From Myxococcus qinghaiensis (GTDB lineage: Bacteria > Myxococcota > Myxococcia > Myxococcales > Myxococcaceae), in NCBI RefSeq assembly GCF_024198215.1, contig NZ_JAKCFA010000003.1, positions 248,001-312,000 on the forward strand: a stretch of 64,000 nucleotides of DNA, written 5' to 3'. Shown here piece by piece: positions 52,258-61,085 of this stretch (within the stretch, counting starts at the first letter, position 1; each line of letters starts with the position of its first letter). A program made the position numbers and the translations under genes. The notes below the pieces were generated by a model that worked only from the letters and a program-made list of their open reading frames with translations, did not search any database and was not told where the DNA came from.

Positions 52258-54138
52258 ATGAATTTTACTCACGGTCGTCGTACGCGACGTCTCGCCATTC
52301 TTGCTACATGCCTGTCTTTGCTGCCGGGGTGCCCCTGGGTTGTCAAACCGCAGCCCAAGCCCAAGACGGTCGAAGAGCAGCACGACGCCGTCGTCGAGCA
52401 CTTCAACCAGCGCACGCCCCATGAGGACTTCGTCCACCTGAACCTGGCGGACCAGGACCACTACGAATACGCCAGGCACCGGCTCCAGGAGGCCGTCGCA
52501 GGGGCCCGGGGCGATGGGCAGCAGGCGCCCGCCAAGGACTTCGCGCGCGCGCTGAGGACGCTGGAGGTCGCCCGCGCGGAGGCCGTGAGCGGAGATCCGC
52601 AGCCCAAGCCCACCGAGTGGAACTGCGACCACTTCCTCCACGTGACGGACTCGCGCACGGTGGACGGTGGCAAGGGCGCGCAGGCCAACAAGGGCGTGCA
52701 GCAGCAGCCGCCCCAGGAAGCGCCTCCCGCGCTCATCATCAGCCCCTATGCCACGTGCGCGGGCGGGTCGACCCACGTCTTCACGGATGTCACCGTGTAT
52801 GAGAGCGACCTGGCCGGCAAGAAGCTGACGGTGCTGGCCAAGAGCGCGAACGAGGAGCACAACGACGGCAAGACGTTCGACGACACCACGGTGACGGTGC
52901 GTCCGTCGATGGAGCCCAACCGCAAGGTCATCGTCGAGTCGATGATGGTGGCCCACAACGACAAGACGGGCGAGGAGCACGTCTCCTTCTCCAGCCTGGA
53001 GACGTCGTTGGTGGCCGCGCCCGCGAGCTTCACCCTGGACCACCCGCGCTATGCGAGCCCGGGGCCTCGGAGCGACATCAACCTGACCACCTGCCAGCTG
53101 CGCGGCGGGGCGGACTGCGACTACGCGATGGTGTCCAACGCCAGCGGCACCCTGGCGCCCTTCCCGACCCAGTCCACGGGCCTGGCGCTGCGCAAGACGG
53201 GCGCGCCCTGGACGGGCGACCCGGCGGCCTACTTCCCCTTCCAGCCGGGCACCACCTTCGACAACACCAACATCTACATCCCCACGCAGGGCACCTTCGA
53301 CGCGGGGGCGACGGCGACCGCGGACTGCGTCATCCAGGCGATGCAGAAGTCCCCGATGACGACGCGGCTGCGCCTCATCAAGACGGACACGGGCGGCACG
53401 TGCACCACGCTGGCGGACCTCTCTGACGCCTTCCCCGTGGGCGCGCGCACCACGACGATTCAGCGCCTGGTCAACGTCTCGCAGAACACCACCGCCTCCG
53501 GCGGCACGGGCTGCACCATGGAGCGCATCGTCAACGAGCCCGTGGTGCTGTCGATGACGCTCTACGCGCAGGCGATTTGCGGCACCGGCGCGGCGATTCC
53601 GCGGACCACGACCTTCACCAGCACGGCGCTGCCGACCAACCCCTTCAACCTCAACGTCCTCAACAGCTGCATGGCGGAAGGCACGCGCATCACCATGGCG
53701 GACGGGAAGCAGGCGCCCATCGAGACGCTGCGCGTGGGCGACAAGGTCCGGGCGAACGCGGCGGGCCGGGTGCTGACGGTGCAGGACTTCATCTTCGGCC
53801 GCGAGCCCAAGCCGCTGGTCCGGCTGCGCGACGACCAGGGCCATGACGTGCGGCTGACGGAGAAGCACCCGGTGCTGCTGTCCTCGGGGCTGGTGGTTGC
53901 CGCGGAGAAGGTCCAGGTGAAGGACACGGTGCGCACGCAGACGGGCACGGCGACCATCACCTCCACCGAGCGCGTGCCGTACGACGGCAAGGTCTACAAC
54001 CTCAAGCTGGGCACGGCCGAGGAGCTGGAGTCGCTGAGCCCCAACGAGCGCACCATGTTCGCGGACGGGCTGCTCGTGGGCGACGACACCATGCAGCGCG
54101 AGCTGGACTCGCCGCGCCGGGCCTCGGCCACGCCGTGA
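52258..54138 (+). CDS. lipoprotein-like exported protein with a C-terminal Hint domain
   Basis: A 626-residue protein. The N-terminus is a signal with a possible lipobox (SLLPGC, Cys25). About 30-470 is a beta-rich exported region without a known fold. From Cys471 (NSCMAEGTRITMADGKQAPI) a Hint (hedgehog/intein) domain begins: IETLRVGDKV, TEKHPVLLSSG with the block-B-type His, and KVYNLKLG. The usual C-terminal His-Asn is replaced (FADGLLVGDD), so intein splicing is not expected. Cleavage at Cys471 by N-S acyl shift would still be possible. Pretoxin Hint domains carry a toxin after the Hint; here only about 20 residues follow. Two hairpins end the transcript. Confidence 0.8.
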   Translation: MNFTHGRRTRRLAILATCLSLLPGCPWVVKPQPKPKTVEEQHDAVVEHFNQRTPHEDFVHLNLADQDHYEYARHRLQEAVAGARGDGQQAPAKDFARALRTLEVARAEAVSGDPQPKPTEWNCDHFLHVTDSRTVDGGKGAQANKGVQQQPPQEAPPALIISPYATCAGGSTHVFTDVTVYESDLAGKKLTVLAKSANEEHNDGKTFDDTTVTVRPSMEPNRKVIVESMMVAHNDKTGEEHVSFSSLETSLVAAPASFTLDHPRYASPGPRSDINLTTCQLRGGADCDYAMVSNASGTLAPFPTQSTGLALRKTGAPWTGDPAAYFPFQPGTTFDNTNIYIPTQGTFDAGATATADCVIQAMQKSPMTTRLRLIKTDTGGTCTTLADLSDAFPVGARTTTIQRLVNVSQNTTASGGTGCTMERIVNEPVVLSMTLYAQAICGTGAAIPRTTTFTSTALPTNPFNLNVLNSCMAEGTRITMADGKQAPIETLRVGDKVRANAAGRVLTVQDFIFGREPKPLVRLRDDQGHDVRLTEKHPVLLSSGLVVAAEKVQVKDTVRTQTGTATITSTERVPYDGKVYNLKLGTAEELESLSPNERTMFADGLLVGDDTMQRELDSPRRASATP

Positions 54139-54151
54139 GGTGAAGCAGGGG

Positions 54152-54179
54152 CCTCCGCTGGAGCCGTGGCCAGCGGAGG
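54152..54179 (+). terminator. hairpin 1 after the Hint lipoprotein gene
   Basis: A perfect 10-bp stem (CCTCCGCTGG/CCAGCGGAGG) with an 8-nt loop, 13 bp after the stop. Confidence 0.65.
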
Positions 54180-54189
54180 TCTTCACCTT

Positions 54190-54214
54190 GGAGGGCTCCG
54201 GTCGCGAGCCCTCC
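54190..54214 (+). terminator. hairpin 2 after the Hint lipoprotein gene
   Basis: A perfect 9-bp stem (GGAGGGCTC/GAGCCCTCC) with a 7-nt loop, directly after the first hairpin. The pair looks like a double terminator. Confidence 0.6.
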
Positions 54215-54255
54215 TTCGCGCACCATGTCGGGTCCGTCGTGTAGGGTGTGACTCC

Positions 54256-54996
54256 ATGAGTTCCATCCCACTCGCCGGCCCCTATCGCTACACGCGCAAG
54301 GGGATGGGAGTGTTCCATCTCTCCCTGAGCCGGCCGTGGACGTGGGCGCTCACGCACCACGGCATGTGGAGCGTCTTCGTCCACGACGTGGAGCCCGCGC
54401 GTCCCGGATTCCCCGAGCGACGCCACCCGCTCCACCCACCCGAGGCCGTGCTCGGCTGCTGGCTCGCCCTCTACGCCACCCGCGAGTACGACGAGGAGGC
54501 CGTGGAGTGGCTGCGTCGGGCCCACGGCCTGGAATCCCCCACCCGCGACGTGCTGCCCTCTGGCGCGTATGTCGCCATGGCTCGGCTCGCGGAGGTGTCC
54601 ACCGTGGGCAACGACTCGCGGGCCTTCGGGCGTGACGCCTGGTGGTGGCCCCCGGGTGCCTCCTGTCGCGGCACCGTGGCGTGGTGGCTGGAGGAGGTGC
54701 AGGTCTTCGAGCCGCTCGTGGCGGCCCCGGCCCAGCGTCTCGCGCCCATGGACCCGGAGCTGTTGCCTGAGCTGCGCGAGCGCGTGCGGCTGGCCCGGGA
54801 TGGCATCTGGCGTCCCGAGGTGTACGCGACGCCCGCCCCACCGCCGCCTCCTCCAGCGCCGCGAGAGCCCGAGCCGCCCGTGGTCGCGACACCCGTCCCC
54901 GCCGCGCCCGTGCGTCGTGAGCTGCCCGCTGACGACAGCCCCGTCGCGCCCATGGGCGACGTCGAGCAGCTCGGCCTGTTCGGGGGCGGCACCTGA
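54256..54996 (+). CDS. ASCH-like domain protein with proline-rich tail
   Basis: A 246-residue protein. Residues 20-130 hold a compact domain whose wording (LSRPWTWALTHHGMWSVFVHD and AVLGCWLALYATREYDEEAVEW) recalls ASCH domains, which bind RNA or modified bases, but the match is weak. The last 80 residues are Pro/Ala-rich ending in a short hydrophobic motif (VEQLGLFGG), similar to a partner-binding peptide such as a clamp-type motif. Unknown function; alone between two terminator-flanked gaps. Confidence 0.55.
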   Translation: MSSIPLAGPYRYTRKGMGVFHLSLSRPWTWALTHHGMWSVFVHDVEPARPGFPERRHPLHPPEAVLGCWLALYATREYDEEAVEWLRRAHGLESPTRDVLPSGAYVAMARLAEVSTVGNDSRAFGRDAWWWPPGASCRGTVAWWLEEVQVFEPLVAAPAQRLAPMDPELLPELRERVRLARDGIWRPEVYATPAPPPPPPAPREPEPPVVATPVPAAPVRRELPADDSPVAPMGDVEQLGLFGGGT

Positions 54997-55078
54997 GGCA
55001 AGGGTTCGCGCAGGGAATCCCGCCGTGGGCGCGTGTCGCGGGCCGTCGTTTTGAGGGGGCCCGCATCCCTGCTTCCTC

Positions 55079-55084
55079 TACAAT
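55079..55084 (+). promoter_or_regulatory. -10 box candidate before a lipoprotein gene
   Basis: TACAAT followed by CCGC, 33 bp upstream of the start at 55118. The same TACAATCCGC string occurs before the DUF3419 gene at 60089. No good -35 is visible. Confidence 0.35.
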
Positions 55085-55117
55085 CCGCGTAAACCCACCT
55101 CCCCTGGAGATGACCTG

Positions 55118-55858
55118 ATGTTCAGCGCTTTCTCGCGCCCCCTGCGGTGCTTCGTCGCGGCCTCCGCGCTCCTGTCCCTCGCCGCGTGCGGTGACGACAC
55201 GGAAGACCCTGCCCCCGTACCGCTCTCGTGCGACGCACAGACCTATGCGGAGGCCGTCCGCCTTGCGGCGGAGCCCACGAGCGCGGACGTCTCCACGCAG
55301 CTGTGGGCCATCAGCCCGTCCAACTCGAACCTTGTCTGGAATGAGGACAAGACGGCCGTGCGCATGGCCATCTGGACCACCTTTCAAGGCTACACGCTGG
55401 GCCAGAACACGCTCTCGCGCGAGGTCTGGGTCACCCCCGCTCCGCAACTCCAGACGTTCTGCAAGACGGTGTCCTCGGAGAAGCTGGTCTCACGCGTCAA
55501 TCAGTATCTGGGATTGCCCCCGGCGACCACGGGCGACGACGCGCGCTACATCGTCGAGCTGTGGGTGAAGCCCGGAGACATGTTCCGGCCCTGCCCGGAC
55601 TCGGAGATCGACGACGGCTCGTGCGGTCTTCAGTTCCCCGCCACGGCGACCACCGAGCACAAGAACTGGATCAACGCCTACTACGCCTCCAGCTACGGGT
55701 TCTGGCAGAACACGCACTACCCCTGGACGGGGCTGGGCTACACGTATGACTGGTGCAATGCCGACACGCGCGTCGGGGCCAGCGAGTACGTGGTTCGCGC
55801 CACGTCCATCGTCGAGGTGACGGGCAAGTTCGAGCGCGCCGTCTACTGCGCTCAGTAG
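55118..55858 (+). CDS. lipoprotein of unknown function
   Basis: A 246-residue protein with a lipobox (LLSLAACGDD). The mature part has three Cys pairs or more (TFCKTV, FRPCPDSE, DGSCGLQ, YDWCNAD, VYCAQ) and several aromatic motifs (YASSYGFWQNTHYPWTGLGY). No family was recognised; it is of a type common among myxobacterial outer-membrane lipoproteins. The ribosome site GGAGATG precedes the ATG. Confidence 0.75.
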   Translation: MFSAFSRPLRCFVAASALLSLAACGDDTEDPAPVPLSCDAQTYAEAVRLAAEPTSADVSTQLWAISPSNSNLVWNEDKTAVRMAIWTTFQGYTLGQNTLSREVWVTPAPQLQTFCKTVSSEKLVSRVNQYLGLPPATTGDDARYIVELWVKPGDMFRPCPDSEIDDGSCGLQFPATATTEHKNWINAYYASSYGFWQNTHYPWTGLGYTYDWCNADTRVGASEYVVRATSIVEVTGKFERAVYCAQ

Positions 55859-55949
55859 TCCGCGCCCGCCTGCTGACTTCGGGAATGCGCGAGGGCGGGT
55901 CCACTCCACGGAGAGACGTTCCGGGAGTGGTGAGCCTCGCGCAAGCCTG

Positions 55950-57563
55950 TCACCAGGATTGTGACGTCACCCTCGCCGTCGCCAGGATGGCCGCCGCGGT
56001 GCTCTTCCCCGTGGCCGCCGCGCCCTCCATGTAGCCCTGGGCCTCGTAGAACGAGCTGGTGTGCTCGCCCGCGAAGTAGAGATTGCCCACGGGCGTCCCC
56101 TCCGTGCCCGCGAGCGAGGTGAACTGCCCCGGCCGATACGCCGTGTAGCTGCCCAGCGCATTCGGGTTGCTCGGCCAGTGCGCCAGGTGCGCGACGATGC
56201 GCCGGTCCACGCCCCGCTTCACCGCGCCCGCCGTCCCTGGCACCACCCGGTTCATCGCCGCCACGAAGCGCTCGGCCTCACCGGCCACGTTGCTCGGGTC
56301 CATGCCCGCACCGCGAGGCCCGCTGGCGAAGTCCGTCAACACCGCCTCGCTCGCCGTCGCCCGCGTCGGGTTCGTCTCCCACGTGGCCTGATGATTCATC
56401 AGGTCCGAGTAGCTCGCGCCGCTGCACCCGCTCGCCCACCACACGGGCCCGCGATATCCCACCATCATCTTCGCGTTGGTGCCGTACCCCAGCTCGCGGA
56501 TGACGCGCGTCTTCCACGCCGGCAAGCCGAGTGACGCCTCCAGCTCCACCCGTCGCAGGACGGTGAACGGCACCGCGAGCACCACCGCGTCATACGTGGC
56601 CGTGTACGACGTGCTTCCTCGCCGCAGGGTGAGCGCCAGCGCGCCCGCGGGTGTCTTCCGGACCGACTCCAGCCGCTCGCCCTGTCGAACCTGCCCTGGC
56701 AGCCGCGCCGCCAGCTCACGAGGAACCTGCTGATTGCCACCGAGCAGGCGATAGCGCTCATCACTCTCGCCATACGGCTCGAAGCGTCGACACTGCTCGG
56801 TGCGAATCAGGAAGAGCAGGTTGAGACAGCTCAGCTCGTCCGCCGCCCGGCCATACTCGGCCTCATACGTGGCGATGATGGCGGCCTTCACCAGGGGCCC
56901 CGCGTTCCGGGCCTCCAGGTACGTCACCAGGTCCATCAGGTCGAACCGGCGGTCCAGCTCCGTGTGCTCGGCCGCCGTGGGCGCTTCGGAGAGCCGGCTC
57001 AAGTCCTGGGCGATGGCCGCGATGAGCGGACAGTATTCCTCCAGGATGTCCGCCTCGGAGCGAAGCTGTCCGCCGAAGAAGTAGAACACCTCCCCCGTCA
57101 CCCGCAGGAGGTCTTCCTTCTCCAGGTGGAACTCGCGCGCACAGCCCAGCATCGTCGAGTGTCCCGAGTCGATGAACTCCCCGCCCCGCTCCACCACCTG
57201 CCCGGGGAAGATGACCGGTCCACCGAAGGCCCCGCCCATGGAGAACACCCGGCCGCCGACGCGCTCCCGGGCCTCATGCACCGTGGCCCGCACACCGGCA
57301 CGCCGGAGCTCATAGGCACACGCCAGTCCCGCCAGCCCCGCCCCGACGATGCCCACGCGCAGCGAGGTCGGCGGATGTGCCTCCTGTGCCCGCGCCGCTC
57401 CCACCGCCCACCCCACGCCCAGCGCCGCGCCGCCCTTCAACACGGAGCGACGGTCCATCCGAACTTCCCGTCGGGCTTCGAGCGGAGGTGCGCCCACGGA
57501 GGCGGCGGCGAGCGCCCGTCGGGTGGTTTGTCGGAACAGGTCGAAGAGTGGGGTGCGGGCCAT
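55950..57563 (-). CDS. Tat-exported flavin monoamine oxidase family protein
   Basis: A 537-residue protein. The N-terminus has a twin-arginine signal (RMDRRSVLKGGAALG) after about 35 residues, so the export signal starts at the internal Met (57458) if the longer start at 57563 is not used. The FAD-binding motif is VGIVGAGLAGLACAYEL, followed by GGRVFSMGGAF and the C-terminal FAD contact NLYFAGEHTSSFYEAQGYMEGA. These are monoamine-oxidase/L-amino-acid-oxidase-like flavoproteins in the periplasm; the substrate is unknown. It converges with the lipoprotein gene across 91 bp. Confidence 0.9.
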   Translation of the reverse strand: MARTPLFDLFRQTTRRALAAASVGAPPLEARREVRMDRRSVLKGGAALGVGWAVGAARAQEAHPPTSLRVGIVGAGLAGLACAYELRRAGVRATVHEARERVGGRVFSMGGAFGGPVIFPGQVVERGGEFIDSGHSTMLGCAREFHLEKEDLLRVTGEVFYFFGGQLRSEADILEEYCPLIAAIAQDLSRLSEAPTAAEHTELDRRFDLMDLVTYLEARNAGPLVKAAIIATYEAEYGRAADELSCLNLLFLIRTEQCRRFEPYGESDERYRLLGGNQQVPRELAARLPGQVRQGERLESVRKTPAGALALTLRRGSTSYTATYDAVVLAVPFTVLRRVELEASLGLPAWKTRVIRELGYGTNAKMMVGYRGPVWWASGCSGASYSDLMNHQATWETNPTRATASEAVLTDFASGPRGAGMDPSNVAGEAERFVAAMNRVVPGTAGAVKRGVDRRIVAHLAHWPSNPNALGSYTAYRPGQFTSLAGTEGTPVGNLYFAGEHTSSFYEAQGYMEGAAATGKSTAAAILATARVTSQSW

Positions 57564-57684
57564 GCGGTGCTCCAGAAGACGAGGTGAACTGCCACCTCCT
57601 CACCTTCCGAAAACACCCTCCGCGTGCAGCGCAGGAAACCACGCTGCCTGTCATTGAACAGGCCCACTGTGAAGCAGTGCGCCC

Positions 57685-58074
57685 CTACCCGGCCCTGGCG
57701 CCCGTGGACCGTCTGTCACGCGCGCGACGGGTCCTCGTGTTGGGGTGCGGCCGTCCGCCATGGAGGCGATGCTTGGGCTTGCGGCGGATGAAGCCGCTTG
57801 CATCTCCGCGCCGATAACAGGTGAGGAGCCGCTCCTCGTCACTGACCAGGACAATCCAACCCCGGGCCTGCCGCGCCAGCGACGAGCCCTGAAGCTGCAT
57901 GGGCAGGTCGCGCTCCAGCACGGTGACGTGCGTCACGCCCGCGGCGCGGGTGCGGATTCCGAAGTCGAGGATGAGCTCCAGGACTTCGTGTCGAAGCACC
58001 CCAAGGGCGCTGCGCTCCAGGAACGTGAAGGTGGCGGGAGACGAGCGGGAACGAGACTGACGGCACCGGGCCAT
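57685..58074 (-). CDS. small basic protein of unknown function (possibly DUF4258-like)
   Basis: A 129-residue protein from ATG 58074. The N-terminal 15 residues are Arg/Ser-rich; the core (LRHEVLELILDFGIRTRAAG and GWIVLVSDEERLLTCYRR) has the alternating helix/strand pattern of small RelE-like or DUF4258-type proteins, and the C-terminus is Arg-rich. Toxin function is not claimed; the match is only by pattern. It lies alone in a gap between the amine oxidase and the PAP2-like gene. Confidence 0.5.
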   Translation of the reverse strand: MARCRQSRSRSSPATFTFLERSALGVLRHEVLELILDFGIRTRAAGVTHVTVLERDLPMQLQGSSLARQARGWIVLVSDEERLLTCYRRGDASGFIRRKPKHRLHGGRPHPNTRTRRARDRRSTGARAG

Positions 58075-58228
58075 GGCGGCTTCCTCCTGTTGCCTTCCTC
58101 CCTTTTCACGTGCCGTTCCAAGCCACCGCGCACGACATTCCAAGGGGTTGCGGGGCCGTCCGACATCCTTCGCGAGACAATTCGTCAACGCCTCGCCAGG
58201 CGTGTGACAGCGCGACGCAAGCGACGAC

Positions 58229-59128
58229 TCAGGGACGGGGCTGAAGCGCCGGCCGGGAGTCCGCTGAAAGGCCGCGCCGCCAGGACTCCCACCGCGCCTG
58301 GAGGCGGGGATACGCCACACTGAAGGCGATGAACCACACGACACCGGCGACCAGGTCCACCGCGTAGTGGTAGCGCAGCACCAACGTGGAGAGGATGAGC
58401 GCCGCCGCCACGGGGAGCAGTGCCCGGAAGCGACAGGGATGAGCGCGCGTGTCATGCCTCAGCAACACCAGGGTGATGTACACGTGCAGGCTCGGGAAGA
58501 GGTCGTAGGTGGACGAGCCGCTCGCGACGACAGCCGCGTTCAGCCTCGTCAGCCAACCGCCCTCCAGGGGCACGGTGAACAGCTCGGGATACGCCGCTAC
58601 GGGGCCGATGGCGGGCACCAGGTAGTAGCCCGCGATGCCTGGCACGTAGGCCGAGAAGACGTGGCTGAAGAAGCGCTCCGCTCGCTCCCGAGGCCCCACC
58701 AGCGCCCACGCCATCGCGAGGTGCAGGTACACGTGGAACGAGAGGTAGCTCGCGCTGAACGCGTCATGCACCCAGGGCGCGCTCCACCGCTGGAACCAGA
58801 CGGACGGCGTGCCGCCACCGAAGACCCGCGCGTCCAGGCTGAACAGCCACGCGTCCCGCGTCTCCAGCCCCAGCGCGGGGATGGTCGTCTTCACCGACGC
58901 ATAGAAGAAGAACGTCGCGACATAGGCCAGCAGCAGCCGCACCCTGAAGACGTGCGCATGGGCGTCCAGTCGCGCGAGCACCGCCACCACGAAGAGGAAC
59001 AGGGCCGTGGCGCCCGACACCTGGAGGAAGCTCGCGGACCGTGCTCCCGCCACGAGCAGCAGCGCGCACGACAACAGCACTCCGAAGGTCGCCAGCAGCG
59101 CTTCGTGGAGGAAGGGGCGCTCAGACAT
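58229..59128 (-). CDS. PAP2/inositolphosphotransferase-like membrane enzyme
   Basis: A 299-residue protein with about seven membrane segments. The phosphatase pattern is of the PAP2_3 (Aur1/Ipt1-like) type: YDLFPSLHV (SxxxH motif) and LRYHYAVDLVAGVVW (second His/Asp motif). Such enzymes remove or transfer a phosphate head group from lipids. It overlaps the desaturase gene by 8 bp, so the two are an operon acting on membrane lipids. Confidence 0.85.
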   Translation of the reverse strand: MSERPFLHEALLATFGVLLSCALLLVAGARSASFLQVSGATALFLFVVAVLARLDAHAHVFRVRLLLAYVATFFFYASVKTTIPALGLETRDAWLFSLDARVFGGGTPSVWFQRWSAPWVHDAFSASYLSFHVYLHLAMAWALVGPRERAERFFSHVFSAYVPGIAGYYLVPAIGPVAAYPELFTVPLEGGWLTRLNAAVVASGSSTYDLFPSLHVYITLVLLRHDTRAHPCRFRALLPVAAALILSTLVLRYHYAVDLVAGVVWFIAFSVAYPRLQARWESWRRGLSADSRPALQPRP

Positions 59129-60059
59129 CCGCGGAGGGGACTCGCCGGGCCTCTCGCATCAGGGCGCCACTGAGCACGCCCCGCACGAAGAAGAAATAGG
59201 ACGGGATGAAGGGCGCGCCTTGCGCGAGCAACTCGGGGCGCAGCGACTGGTGCAGCGTCGGCAGGTTGTACCAGGGCACGCGCGGGTACAGGTGGTGCTC
59301 CAGGTGGTAGTTCTCATTGCACATGAAGAACCGCGTCACCGGATTGGAGAGGATGGTCCGCGAGCCACGCACCGGATGATTGCCCTCCGTGAGGAACGTG
59401 TGCTGGCTCATCCCCCGGATGTTGACCAGGGTGTTGATGATGACCATGGGAATGACCCAGGCATGCAGCAGCACCGGCCACGGCACGAGGACGCCCGCGA
59501 ACACCATGCCCGCGAGGACCATGGCCACCTCGAAAGCAATCCACCGCTTCTCGGGCGCCGTCCCGTGCTTCCAGCCCAGGATGGGAATCAGGGTGATGTA
59601 CGCGGGATACCCGAGCAGCAACCGGCCCACGTGCATCGCCAGCTCCAGCCAGCGTCGCCCCGTGTAGTTGGCGTAGTGGTCCGGATCCAACCCGCCGCCC
59701 AAGTCCCTGTGATGGCGCAGGTGCAGCACCTTGTAGGCCGCGAAGTTCTGCAGCACGGGCCACGCGCACACCATCCCGCCCAGCCGGTTCAGCCACGGCC
59801 GCGAGGAGAGCCCACCGTGCACCGCCTCGTGGGTGAAGAGGCTGATGCCATGGAGCGAGGCCGCCGCGACGACATAGAGCAGCCCGCGCGCGAGCCACAC
59901 CTGGGGAGTCGCCAGGGCCTCCAGCGCGAGCACCGTGGCGCCCCACGCCGCCACGCCGTAGAGCGCGAGGAACACGCCGAGTCGAGGCAGATGGCGGGCG
60001 TCGACCTGCTCCAGCTCGTGCAACCGCTGGGGAGTGAGGGACGATGAGAGCGTCGGCAT
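59121..60059 (-). CDS. membrane fatty acid desaturase
   Basis: A 312-residue protein with four to six membrane segments and three His boxes: HEAVH (box 1), LRHHRD (box 2) and NENYHLEHHLYP (box 3). These bind the diiron centre of the acyl-lipid or acyl-CoA desaturase family. The ribosome site AGGAA precedes the ATG. It is co-transcribed with the PAP2-like gene and divergent from the DUF3419 operon, with only 15 bp between the nominal start codons. Confidence 0.92.
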   Translation of the reverse strand: MPTLSSSLTPQRLHELEQVDARHLPRLGVFLALYGVAAWGATVLALEALATPQVWLARGLLYVVAAASLHGISLFTHEAVHGGLSSRPWLNRLGGMVCAWPVLQNFAAYKVLHLRHHRDLGGGLDPDHYANYTGRRWLELAMHVGRLLLGYPAYITLIPILGWKHGTAPEKRWIAFEVAMVLAGMVFAGVLVPWPVLLHAWVIPMVIINTLVNIRGMSQHTFLTEGNHPVRGSRTILSNPVTRFFMCNENYHLEHHLYPRVPWYNLPTLHQSLRPELLAQGAPFIPSYFFFVRGVLSGALMREARRVPSADV

Positions 60060-60074
60060 GGGCTGTTCCTGTGG

Positions 60075-61085
60075 GTGACATCATGCCCTACAATCCGCCC
60101 CCTCGCCGAAGCAACCCTCGCCCCCGACGACGACTTGAGCACCACGCCCCACCGCCTGAAATTCGCCGTCGTCCGTGAAGACCCGGAGCTGGAGCAGGAA
60201 CTCATCGAGCGCACCCGGGCACGCGCGCTGCTCACCGTCGCGTCGGGCGGCTGCACGCTGCTGACGCTGGCCTGGCACAACCCCTCCCTGGAGCTGGTGG
60301 GCTTCGACTTCAACCCGAGGCAGCTCGCCCACGTGAGGGAGAAGGCCGCGAGCCTCGGCACCGCGCGAATGGAGGAGTTCGGGCTGAACCAGCGCGGTGA
60401 GTTCGAGGGCCTGTTCCGCACCCTGCGCCACTTCCTGGAAGAATTCGTAGCCCCATCGCGCGAGCTGGCGACCTTCTTCGAGCCCACCACGTCCACCGCC
60501 GAGCGGGCCACGCTGCGCGATGGCTGGTTCGCCTCGCCCTACTGGCCGGTGGCCTTCCAGCTCGCGTTCGCGGACCCGTTCCTGCACGCCATGTTCGGCC
60601 CGGCGGCGACACAGCACGCGACGCCCGGCTCCTATCCCGGCTACTTCCAGGCGACCTTCGAGCGAGGGCTGCGACGCGAGGACGCCCACCGCAATCCCTA
60701 CCTGCAGCACGTGCTGCTCGGCGCCTACCGCCCGGAGGACCGTCCCGAGTACCTGCGCGCCGAAGCCCCGCTCCCCGTCACGCTGGTGCAGGGCTCGCTC
60801 CCCGACGTGCCCGACCTGGGACGCTTCGACGTCGTCTCGCTGTCCAACATCTTCGACTGGTCGGACGACACGCTCGTCTCCGAGTGGGCCACGCTGCTGT
60901 CACGCGAGGCCCGCCCCGGCTGCGCCGTGTTGCTTCGCCAGCTCAACAACCAGCGCGACCTCCGCCGCTTCTTCAGCCCGGCCTTCGTGTTCGACGACGC
61001 GCTGGGCAAAGAGCTCCAGGCCCGGGACCGCAGCCTGTTCTACGAGCGCATCGAGGTCGGCTTCCGGCGGACCGACTCCCCATGA
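60075..61085 (+). CDS. DUF3419 (BtaA-like) aminocarboxypropyl transferase homologue
   Basis: Up to 336 residues from GTG 60075, or 316 from TTG 60135. It has the DUF3419 signature: VASGGCTLLTLAWHNPSLE (SAM-binding glycine loop), GFDFNPRQLAHV, then LQHVLLGAYRP and DVVSLSNIFDWSDD. The founder of the family, BtaA, transfers an aminocarboxypropyl group from SAM to diacylglycerol to begin betaine-lipid synthesis. No BtaB-like methyltransferase is adjacent. It overlaps the GNAT gene by 4 bp. The TACAAT at 60089 fits a promoter only if the later start is used. Confidence 0.82.
   Translation: MTSCPTIRPLAEATLAPDDDLSTTPHRLKFAVVREDPELEQELIERTRARALLTVASGGCTLLTLAWHNPSLELVGFDFNPRQLAHVREKAASLGTARMEEFGLNQRGEFEGLFRTLRHFLEEFVAPSRELATFFEPTTSTAERATLRDGWFASPYWPVAFQLAFADPFLHAMFGPAATQHATPGSYPGYFQATFERGLRREDAHRNPYLQHVLLGAYRPEDRPEYLRAEAPLPVTLVQGSLPDVPDLGRFDVVSLSNIFDWSDDTLVSEWATLLSREARPGCAVLLRQLNNQRDLRRFFSPAFVFDDALGKELQARDRSLFYERIEVGFRRTDSP
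60089..60094 (+). promoter_or_regulatory. -10 box candidate for the DUF3419 operon
   Basis: TACAAT with a poor -35 (TTCCTG at 60066) at 17 bp spacing. If real, the transcript starts near 60101 and supports TTG 60135 as the translation start. Confidence 0.3.
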
